Shown here piece by piece: positions 7,948-13,136 of a stretch of 13,136 nt of DNA. The translations under genes and the position numbers were made by a program. The first letter of the stretch is position 1. The number at the start of each line of letters is the position of its first letter. The notes below the pieces were generated by a model that ran no database searches, was not told where the DNA came from, and worked only from the letters and a program-made list of their open reading frames with translations. The stretch comes from Gammaproteobacteria bacterium. GTDB taxonomy: Bacteria > Pseudomonadota > Gammaproteobacteria > UBA4575. The stretch is from the NCBI GenBank assembly GCA_028281205.1, contig JANQKJ010000056.1, forward strand, positions 1 through 13,136, given 5' to 3'.

Positions 7948-7995
7948 ATGCTTCTCTGTGAGCGAGTGTATCTTCTATTTGATAATAAGTTTTGA
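7948..7995 (+). CDS. Possible 15-residue peptide ORF
   Basis: The ORF MLLCERVYLLFDNKF starts at an ATG preceded 7 bp upstream by a near-ideal Shine-Dalgarno, AGGAGG (7935-7940), the best ribosome site in the window. CTCCTA at 7907-7912 is exactly complementary to TAGGAG at 7934-7939, so the site could be hidden in a hairpin. The ORF ends next to the 8001-8020 hairpin. It might be a leader peptide, a small protein or chance, and no structural gene follows it closely on this strand. Confidence 0.3.
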   Translation: MLLCERVYLLFDNKF

Positions 7996-8020
7996 AAAAA
8001 ATCCCCGCATTAGCGGGGAT
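7995..8020 (-). terminator. Intrinsic terminator directed leftward
   Basis: A perfect 8-bp GC-rich stem, ATCCCCGC (8001-8008) and GCGGGGAT (8013-8020) with loop ATTA, is preceded on the plus strand by a run of A at 7995-8000. On the minus strand it is therefore a strong stem followed by a U-tract, a textbook Rho-independent terminator. The plus strand has no T-tract after the stem. It implies a minus-strand transcript from the 8021-8445 region, where no standard gene is present. Confidence 0.8.
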
Positions 8021-8067
8021 AAGTGTTATCTTCAATATTGAAGAGTGAGAGGAGTCGTTTTAAATAG

Positions 8068-8181
8068 CTAATACCAGAAGAATAATATAGTTAAACTAAA
8101 TATTAGTGAGACTGTTTCTACAACAAAGTAAAATATCAAGTAGAAAAATCGTATAAAACTATTCGAGAATTGCTTACCCAC
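8068..8181 (-). CDS. Possible 37-residue hydrophobic peptide
   Basis: A GTG-initiated frame beginning MGKQFSNSFIRFF, followed by one long hydrophobic stretch (LIFYFVVETVSLIFSLTILF), ends about 50 bp before the minus-strand terminator. A short basic or polar head plus a single membrane helix is the layout of small membrane proteins. Against it, there is no separate Shine-Dalgarno before the GTG, and T-rich minus-strand sequence readily yields Phe/Leu/Ile frames by chance. It is listed because it is the only candidate gene I found upstream of that terminator. Confidence 0.22.
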   Translation of the reverse strand: MGKQFSNSFIRFFYLIFYFVVETVSLIFSLTILFFWY

Positions 8182-8445
8182 TCCATGGGTATTTTAATGA
8201 AAAATTTATAAGCCATCGCGAATTAACATGCTTATTAACGTAACAGATTGATGTTTGTCTGAATAGTTCTAAAACTGTATCGAAGTTTTTATAACAATTT
8301 CTAGAATTAAACTTTGGTTTTATATGCTTACTTAGAATGGGTTAATAGCATACATCCACAATCTGCTAACAACTTATAATCGTCTTTTAGATGATTAACT
8401 GAGTCTTTTGTTATACGATCATTGACAAATTAACAGGCAAATAGA

Positions 8446-8736
8446 ATGGAATATAACTTTCAAGTGGAAAATATCAGATGTGGTGGATGTGTAAACACTA
8501 TCACAACAAAATTAACTGAGATTAGTCAGGTTAAAGAGGTTCATGTAAACATTGATGAAAGAACAGTTATTATTAAAACCAATCCTGATAGTGATAGCAA
8601 TATACGGCAAACTCTTGGCAGAAAACTTGCAAAGTTAGGGTATCCGGAAATAGGCAGTGTTGACTCGAATAGTCTTATGACGAAAGCTACTTCAGTGGTC
8701 AGCTGTGCGATAGGTAAAGTTTCAAACAAAAGTTGA
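8446..8736 (+). CDS. Heavy-metal-associated (HMA) domain protein, CopZ-like
   Basis: A 96-residue soluble protein. Residues 1-70 form a ferredoxin-like HMA domain with metal-binding Cys12 and Cys15 in ENIRCGGCVNTI, the beta strand VKEVHVNIDERTVIIKT, and the late LGYPE motif. This fold binds Cu(I) or other soft metals for delivery to P-type ATPases or sensors. The tail of about 25 residues (ending in ATSVVSCAIGKVSNKS) adds a third cysteine, Cys87, beyond the plain CopZ length. No P-type ATPase or metal regulator is in the window, so it may be a stand-alone chaperone or metal buffer. Only a weak ACAGG precedes the ATG. The domain assignment is firm. The metal is not known. Confidence 0.88.
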   Translation: MEYNFQVENIRCGGCVNTITTKLTEISQVKEVHVNIDERTVIIKTNPDSDSNIRQTLGRKLAKLGYPEIGSVDSNSLMTKATSVVSCAIGKVSNKS

Positions 8737-8904
8737 GACTATTAATGATCATTTTTGTCCAGGAAGCAGACATAACATTTGAAAATAGTAACTACTTTCA
8801 CCAAGTGGTATATTTCAATATCTAGTAAACAAATTAGTTATCTATGAAATACCTTGGTAATAATTGCTTGAGATTATTCTTAATATTATAAACTTATAGG
8901 ACAT

Positions 8905-9147
8905 ATGGTGACAAAATCTAAGTCCAAAGAATTGATGAATTATTCCTTCCTCGTTGTCTTTGCCAACGATGATACTATTGATGAAAATGAACTAGATTTA
9001 ATAGAGAGACTAGCGCTTGAAGATGGTGTAGTTGATGATGCTGAAAAAGAGAAGCTAAAAGAAATATTTTCACGAGTTGACAGTCAAAAGATTGCTACTC
9101 AGGTCGAAAAAGAAATTAATGAATTTAGGAAGAAACATAATTTCTAA
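8905..9147 (+). CDS. Small TerB-like acidic protein
   Basis: An 80-residue cytoplasmic protein, acidic in its middle, with no signal or membrane segment. The core DDTIDENELDLIERLALEDG followed by VVDDAEKEKLKEIFSRV resembles a minimal TerB-type helical module, in which acidic residues between helices have been linked to metal binding, and it ends in a charged helix (QVEKEINEFRKKHNF). Full TerB domains are longer, so this may be a truncated or minimal family member. The ATG at 8905 and the GTG at 8908 are both possible starts, with TAGG at 8897-8900 just upstream. The function is unknown, and the link to tellurite resistance is by name only. Confidence 0.7.
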   Translation: MVTKSKSKELMNYSFLVVFANDDTIDENELDLIERLALEDGVVDDAEKEKLKEIFSRVDSQKIATQVEKEINEFRKKHNF

Positions 9148-9168
9148 AGAAATTGAGCATAGGGTATA

Positions 9169-9196
9169 TAGGTAAAATAATTTAACCCATTACCTA
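9169..9196. other. Inverted repeat downstream of the TerB-like gene
   Basis: TAGGTAA (9169-9175) and TTACCTA (9190-9196) form a perfect 7-bp stem around a 14-nt loop, starting about 20 bp after the stop codon. The stem is AT-rich and no T-tract follows, so a terminator role is weak. It may simply be a chance palindrome. Confidence 0.25.
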
Positions 9197-9226
9197 ACTA
9201 GATCGCAACTTGATTTAAAATACCGA

Positions 9227-9364
9227 TGACCGCTTTTGCGCCGAAAGTAGTCATATATTAAACCTCTTAGGGGGATTTCAGGTTGGATTCAGAAAATATC
9301 AGACTTAATATGACCGCTAACGATCCAAAGCGGACATTGTATATTCTGCATATATAGTGTGATA
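9227..9364 (+). repeat. Two-hairpin intergenic repeat, copy A
   Basis: A ~138-bp unit whose close copy lies at 10999-11137. It contains hairpin 1 at 9227-9253 (arms TGACCGCTTT and AAAGTAGTCA) and hairpin 2 at 9311-9336 (TGACCGCTAA and AAAGCGGACA). Their starts are 84 bp apart, in the same orientation, joined by an AT-rich linker. The homology continues to about 9364 and may resume at ATTACAG near 9381. There are no terminal inverted repeats like those of an insertion sequence. It sits 58 bp upstream of the CDGSH-glutamate synthase gene and so probably lies in its promoter region or leader. Confidence 0.85.
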
Positions 9365-9421
9365 TGAGTAATAATTACAGACTATTAATTGCTATACGCC
9401 AATCAAAAGTAAAGTAAGATT

Positions 9422-10960
9422 ATGAACCCAATAGTTGCAAATAATAAACCTGCCAAAGTTACGCTTTCAAAAGATGAAGAGTATTACTTTTGTACTTGTG
9501 GTCGTTCTAGTAATCAACCATTTTGTGACGGTTCACATGCAGGAACAGACTTTAAGCCAAAATCATTTGTCACCGAAGAAAGTGGCGATGCATATTTATG
9601 TCTGTGTAAGCATTCTGCAAACCTTCCTTATTGTGACGGTAGTCATAAGCAGTTTGAAGACGCTGCGATTGGAAAAGAAGGTACAGGGATTCAACTCAAG
9701 GGGGATAATATTCCCGTTGCAAGTGCGACGAAAGAAGAACCCACCGTTGAATTTATTCATCGATTAGCGAAAGAAGGTTTATCTAAGGTGGGGCATCACG
9801 GTCCTATGACGTCAATGGGAGTGCCAGGCTATCAGTTGCCGCATTGGGATGATATTCAGGTAATGGCGGCACAAATGGCAACTAAGCCGTTATTTGAGGA
9901 TGCTATTGTTAACACTGAGCTAGTGATAGGTCCAAAAGCTAAAAAACCGTTGACACTAAAGGTTCCACTATTCGTTTCTGATATGAGTTTTGGTGCACTA
10001 TCTGAAGAAGCGAAACTTGCTTTGGCCAAAGGGGCCGAATTAGCTGGTACGGGTATTTGCTCAGGTGAAGGTGGCATGCTGCCTGAAGAGCAGCAGGCTA
10101 ATTCTCACTACTTTTATGAGTTGGCTAGTGCGAAATTTGGTTATGAAGAGTCAAAACTGAAAAACGTACAGGCCTTTCATTTCAAGGGGGGGCAAGGTGC
10201 AAAAACTGGAACAGGTGGACATCTTCCGGGCAATAAAAATATTAGCAAAATTTCTGAAGTTCGTGGAATTCCAGAGGGTGAGCCAGCTATATCTCCTCCA
10301 ACGTTTAAAGATTTGCACACAGCAGAAGATTTTAAAAAGTTTGCCGATCGCGTTCGTGAAGTGACTGACGGTATACCTATTGGTTTTAAGCTTTCAGCCA
10401 ATCATATTGAAAAAGATATTCAGTTTGCTTTGGATGCCAGTGCTGACTACATCATTTTAGATGGACGTGGAGGCGGTACTGGTGCCGCACCAGAAATGTT
10501 TCGTGACCACATTAGTGTGCCCACTATACCAGCGCTTGCGCGAGCAAGACGCTACCTTGATGAGCAAGGCGTTCGTAATGAGGTAACTCTTATTATTACG
10601 GGTGGCCTGCGTGTTCCAATGGATTTTGTAAAAGCAATGGCATTGGGGGCGGATGGTGTTGCAGTATCAAATAGTGCAATGCAATCCATAGGTTGTGTTG
10701 CTGCACGCATGTGTAACACGAATAACTGTCCGGCCGGTATTGCAACCCAAAAAGCAGATTTGCGTCAGCGAATCAATGTTGAAAAATCAGCCATACAATT
10801 GAAAAATTTCTTTGAGGCATCTGCTGAACTTATGAAAGTAATGGCAAGGGCGTGTGGTCATGACTCCTTGAGTAGTTTTAATAAAGAAGACTTGGCAACG
10901 TGGAACCGTGAGATGGCTTTACTATCTGGCATAAAATATTCGGGATTCGCGGACCTGTAA
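9422..10960 (+). CDS. CDGSH iron-sulfur / glutamate synthase FMN-domain fusion protein
   Basis: A 512-residue cytoplasmic protein. Two CDGSH motifs (C-x-C-x8-C-x3-H) occupy the N-terminus: C24, C26, C35, H39 and C60, C62, C71, H75. Each can hold a mitoNEET-type 2Fe-2S cluster. From about residue 110 it matches the FMN-binding synthase domain of glutamate synthase, with FVSDMSFGALSEEA, the glycine-rich KGGQGAKTGTGGHLPG, the barrel strands around IPIGFKLSANHIE and YIILDGRGGGTGAAP, and a TGGLRVP segment. C425-x5-C431-x4-C436, ending in CPAGIATQ, is the 3Fe-4S signature of GOGAT. The N-terminal glutaminase domain and the C-terminal GXGXG domain of full GltB are absent. It probably catalyses an FMN- and Fe-S-dependent redox reaction, with the CDGSH clusters as possible electron entry. 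Whether it makes glutamate is unknown. Confidence 0.92.
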   Translation: MNPIVANNKPAKVTLSKDEEYYFCTCGRSSNQPFCDGSHAGTDFKPKSFVTEESGDAYLCLCKHSANLPYCDGSHKQFEDAAIGKEGTGIQLKGDNIPVASATKEEPTVEFIHRLAKEGLSKVGHHGPMTSMGVPGYQLPHWDDIQVMAAQMATKPLFEDAIVNTELVIGPKAKKPLTLKVPLFVSDMSFGALSEEAKLALAKGAELAGTGICSGEGGMLPEEQQANSHYFYELASAKFGYEESKLKNVQAFHFKGGQGAKTGTGGHLPGNKNISKISEVRGIPEGEPAISPPTFKDLHTAEDFKKFADRVREVTDGIPIGFKLSANHIEKDIQFALDASADYIILDGRGGGTGAAPEMFRDHISVPTIPALARARRYLDEQGVRNEVTLIITGGLRVPMDFVKAMALGADGVAVSNSAMQSIGCVAARMCNTNNCPAGIATQKADLRQRINVEKSAIQLKNFFEASAELMKVMARACGHDSLSSFNKEDLATWNREMALLSGIKYSGFADL

Positions 10961-10998
10961 AATTAGGTGTAACAAATTTATCCAGCAAATCTCATGCG

Positions 10999-11137
10999 TG
11001 ACCGCTAATGCGCCGTAAGCAGTCATATATTAAATCTCTTAGGAGAGAGTTCAGGTTGGATTAGAAAATAACAGACTTAATATGACCGCTAACCGATCCA
11101 AAGCGGACATTGTATATTCTGCACATATAGTGTTATA
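10999..11137 (+). repeat. Two-hairpin intergenic repeat, copy B
   Basis: A direct copy of the 9227-9364 unit, about 90% identical by hand alignment. Hairpin 1 (10999-11025, TGACCGCTAA with TAAGCAGTCA) and hairpin 2 (11083-11109) again start exactly 84 bp apart. Several differences lie in the hairpin-1 arms, and the central run of G differs (AGGGGGA against AGGAGAGAG). After 11137 it carries about 20 extra G/T-rich bases before an ATTACAG shared with copy A. It lies 38 bp after the stop of the CDGSH-glutamate synthase gene, so the two copies bracket that gene. Confidence 0.85.
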
Positions 11138-11424
11138 GGGTAAAATGGTGTTGTGGGGTAAAAATTACAGAAAAGTACAAAGATTTTTGTCATGAGTAAG
11201 TTGGGAATTAGTCAACGAACACTAAAATTACTCTTAGATCAGTTTCTTATGGTTCTAGAATAACTTAACAAGGTGAATAACGGTCAATTTCAAGTGGATA
11301 AATAAAATATTAATATCCAGATAAAAGATGATGTATATAAATCATCTTCTAATGAACACGCTGCAAAGTACAGATAGTTCTTATATATTAATGCTATCCT
11401 AGTTTGAATATTAGATTAATCATA

Positions 11425-11452
11425 CTCTTGAACATGATCTTTCTATCAAGAG
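11425..11452. promoter_or_regulatory. Inverted repeat upstream of efflux operon 2
   Basis: CTCTTGA (11425-11431) and TCAAGAG (11446-11452) are perfect 7-bp inverted half-sites separated by 14 bp. Beyond one mismatched pair, two more outer bases also pair. The repeat ends about 20 bp before the first gene of the second efflux operon. It could be a regulator operator or an mRNA hairpin. No T-tract follows, so termination is unlikely. Confidence 0.4.
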
Positions 11453-11473
11453 AATAATACGCTTTAAAACTTG

Positions 11474-12853
11474 ATGGGAATATACACAAAACGCTTGTTA
11501 ATGTGGTTGTTTTTACTTCTTTTTTTTAGTGGATGTAACAACTATACATTAACGCCTGAGGTGACTCCATCAGTGGAGATGCCAGCGAAATTCTCAATTC
11601 AGTCACAGCAAACAAGTACACTCGATCCTTGGTGGTATTTTTTTAATCGACATGAACTCAATGCGTTGATTGATCAGTCTATGAGTGCAAATTTTAGAGT
11701 GGTGCAATCTGTTGCACGTTTGAGACAGGCGCAAACGTTAGTGACGCAAACAAGAAGTGGGCTATATCCACAGATAAATCTTGAAAGTAATGCCAGAAAA
11801 GTATGGGAAGGAAGTGATGCTCAGTCTGGTGAAGTTGCTATTGGTAGTGCTTTGCAATGGGAAATTGATGCCTTCAACCGAGTTTCTAATGCCTTGTTAG
11901 CTGATCGCTTAGAAGTACAAGCACGGCAAGAAGACGTGAACGCTTTGCGTCTCTCTTTAAGTGCAGAGATTGCAAATGCATATTTTGGCGCTATCGCTGC
12001 ACATAACACCATAGATCTATTAACACAGCAAGTTAAAACAGATTTAGAACTTCTAGAGTTACTTGAACTGCGTTTTGACCTTGGTGTAGGAACAACTGTC
12101 GAGGTGTTACAGCAACAAAGTCGTGTTGCAGACAGCCAATCACTCATTCCCCCGGCACAGGCCAATTTGCGTATTTTCGAAAATCGCTTGGATGTTCTAT
12201 TAGGCCAAGTACCAGATGCACAATATCGTGTGTCTCAATCAGAAGATTTAGAATTTAACCATGATCTACCAATGATTGGTGTTCCGATTGACTTGTTGCT
12301 GAACCGACCAGATTTGCGTGCCGCAAGGAAGGAGCTCCTTGCGGCTGATGCAGATATTGGAGCTGCTATTGCTGATCGACTCCCAAGAATTACATTAGAT
12401 GGTTCCTATGGATACTCAGATTCGTCAGACTTTACAGGACCGCTCTCGGTTCTAATGGGGATGTTTGTTCAGCCACTGTTGGACTGGGGTCGTCGCAAGG
12501 CAGAGGTTGAACGTAATAAATCAATTTATGAAGAGAAATTGGCATTGTTCACGCAGATTTATCTACAAGCAGTCGAAAGTGTGGAAAATGCACTTTATCA
12601 AGAAATGCGCCAACGAGAGTTTATTCAACGCCTCGAAAAACGCATACGTATACTACAAGAGACAGTAGAAGAATCTGAAGCTCGTTACACTCAAGGTATT
12701 GATAATTACTTGCCAGTGTTAAATGCACTCCAGGAATTGAGAAGTGTTGAACGTGATTTAGTCAGTGAACGTCTAAATTTAGTGAATCAACGTATATCAT
12801 TATTTCGTGCAGTAGGGGGTCGTATTACTCATAGCAATGATAGGAGAACATAA
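11474..12853 (+). CDS. Efflux outer-membrane lipoprotein channel (NodT/OprM family), second operon
   Basis: A 459-residue TolC-like outer-membrane factor, first gene of a second RND system. The N-terminus is a lipoprotein signal (KRLLMWLFLLLFFSGC, lipidated Cys21 expected), followed by the DPWWYFFNRHELNALI segment. The two outer-membrane-efflux domains follow. The second begins with LLLNRPDLRAARKELLAAD and DIGAAIADRLPRI, a family signature that parallels the other channel in the window. The ATG at 11474 directly follows an in-frame TTG at 11471, and neither has a clear Shine-Dalgarno. It is only distantly similar to the first channel, so the two operons are not a recent duplication. The stop codon is followed with no gap by the adaptor gene. 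Confidence 0.93.
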   Translation: MGIYTKRLLMWLFLLLFFSGCNNYTLTPEVTPSVEMPAKFSIQSQQTSTLDPWWYFFNRHELNALIDQSMSANFRVVQSVARLRQAQTLVTQTRSGLYPQINLESNARKVWEGSDAQSGEVAIGSALQWEIDAFNRVSNALLADRLEVQARQEDVNALRLSLSAEIANAYFGAIAAHNTIDLLTQQVKTDLELLELLELRFDLGVGTTVEVLQQQSRVADSQSLIPPAQANLRIFENRLDVLLGQVPDAQYRVSQSEDLEFNHDLPMIGVPIDLLLNRPDLRAARKELLAADADIGAAIADRLPRITLDGSYGYSDSSDFTGPLSVLMGMFVQPLLDWGRRKAEVERNKSIYEEKLALFTQIYLQAVESVENALYQEMRQREFIQRLEKRIRILQETVEESEARYTQGIDNYLPVLNALQELRSVERDLVSERLNLVNQRISLFRAVGGRITHSNDRRT

Positions 12854-13136
12854 GTGAGATTGATTAAAATTGTAATCACCAGTGCAATTGTGGTGATATC
12901 AACTTGGGCGTTCGCGCAACAAGATCCAACTCCTGTGTTTGTGTCAACTGTTCAGCGAGTCGACTTTGTTGATGAGATCGAAGCACTTGGTACTTTGCAA
13001 GCAAATGAAAATGTCAATTTGACTTCTACCGTGACTGAACGAATAACCGCAATTCGCTTTGAAGATAATCAACGAGTACAACGCGGTGATATTTTGATAG
13101 AAATGGAAATTGCAGAGGAAGAAGCAGAATTAGCTG
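12854..13136 (+). CDS. RND efflux periplasmic adaptor subunit, 5' part only
   Basis: The first 94 codons of a membrane fusion protein cut by the window edge. It starts at a GTG on the base after the preceding TAA. AGGAG at 12842-12846, 7 bp upstream and inside the preceding gene, supports this start. A cleavable signal peptide is predicted, with cleavage after WAFA (before Gln22). The following VQRVDFVDEIEALGTLQANE stretch and the half-lipoyl segment ITAIRFEDNQRVQRGDILIEME are typical of AcrA/MdtA-type adaptors that pair with HAE1 pumps. The matching pump gene is expected just downstream. Unlike the first operon, the channel gene precedes the adaptor here. Confidence 0.88.
   Translation, partial: MRLIKIVITSAIVVISTWAFAQQDPTPVFVSTVQRVDFVDEIEALGTLQANENVNLTSTVTERITAIRFEDNQRVQRGDILIEMEIAEEEAELA

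Larger units (their letters stand above)
7834..8445. other. Long intergenic region with signals but no large gene
   Basis: About 610 bp with no ORF of normal gene size. It holds a possible 15-codon ORF with an excellent ribosome site (7948-7995), a strong hairpin whose poly-U tract is on the minus strand (7995-8020), and a 37-codon hydrophobic minus-strand frame (8068-8181). The part from 8182 to 8445 is AT-rich and gave nothing I can support. The TTGACA at 8422-8427 has no -10 at proper distance. Confidence 0.5.
10961..11473. other. Intergenic region before efflux operon 2
   Basis: About 510 bp without a supportable gene. It contains repeat copy B (10999-11137), an 8-bp hairpin AAGATGAT/ATCATCTT at 11325-11348 with no T-tract, and a 7-bp inverted repeat at 11425-11452 just before the second efflux operon. 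The sequence between 11172 and 11324 shows nothing I recognise. I found no regulator gene next to this operon inside the window. Confidence 0.55.

Noticed and set aside
8422..8427. TTGACA as a promoter for the HMA gene
   Set aside because: The nearest TATAAC is 24 bp away and lies inside the coding sequence, so spacing and position are wrong.
9227..9364. MITE or insertion sequence with terminal inverted repeats
   Set aside because: The two ends of the repeat are not inverted copies of each other, and no target-site duplication is evident in either copy.
9227..11137. Integron cassette with attC sites around the CDGSH-glutamate synthase gene
   Set aside because: A GTTGGAT matching the GTTRRRY core occurs in the repeat, but no paired RYYYAAC core or overall attC fold is present. 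The hairpins are two separate palindromes, not one.
1..13136. CRISPR array, rRNA operon, toxin-antitoxin pair or phage genes
   Set aside because: I found no regularly spaced short repeats, no rRNA-like sequence, no recognisable toxin-antitoxin pair and no phage structural or integrase gene in the window.

Overview
The window is AT-rich DNA, by eye well under 40% G+C, that reads as a Gram-negative, probably gammaproteobacterial genome. The evidence for this is two tripartite RND efflux systems with lipoprotein outer-membrane factors, an NnrU-family protein, a CDGSH/glutamate-synthase fusion and palindromic intergenic repeats. I cannot name the genus from sequence alone.

Layout, left to right. 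(1) Positions 1-464 hold no recognisable gene, but 186-208 match the 3' end of a serine tRNA (T-loop, T-stem strand, acceptor strand, GCCA) without its body, as left at the far end of an element integrated into a tRNA gene. (2) 465-6922 is a complete efflux module. An AefR-like TetR regulator on the minus strand diverges from adaptor, RND pump and outer-membrane channel genes that overlap by ATGA junctions. The 118 bp between the divergent start codons carries two overlapping promoters, one of them consensus TTGACA/TATAAT, and two near-identical 20-bp operator-like boxes exactly 40 bp apart. (3) 6911-7806 has a small unrecognised membrane protein on the minus strand and an NnrU-family membrane protein on the plus strand. 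(4) 7807-8445 is an intergenic region with a repeat hairpin, a possible 15-codon ORF with an ideal Shine-Dalgarno, and an intrinsic terminator pointing left with no annotated gene feeding it. (5) 8446-9147 has a small HMA-domain (MxCxxC-type) metal-binding protein and an 80-residue TerB-like protein. (6) 9422-10960 encodes two N-terminal CDGSH iron-sulfur motifs fused to the FMN/3Fe-4S synthase domain of glutamate synthase, without the glutaminase domain. It lies between two copies (about 90% identical by hand count) of a ~138-bp repeat containing two hairpins. (7) 11474 to the right edge begins a second RND efflux operon in a different gene order (channel, then adaptor), cut off by the window.

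How the parts work together: in module 1 the TetR protein probably represses itself and the pump until a ligand releases it, and the three pump proteins form one envelope-spanning exporter. Module 2 is the start of a second, unrelated exporter whose pump gene should lie just beyond 13136. The genes between them are single cytoplasmic or inner-membrane functions, not obviously one pathway, and are separated by intergenic stretches rich in repeats and hairpins. The best candidates for something new are the CDGSH-glutamate synthase fusion inside paired repeats, the orphan minus-strand terminator region, and the altered proton-relay residues of the first RND pump.
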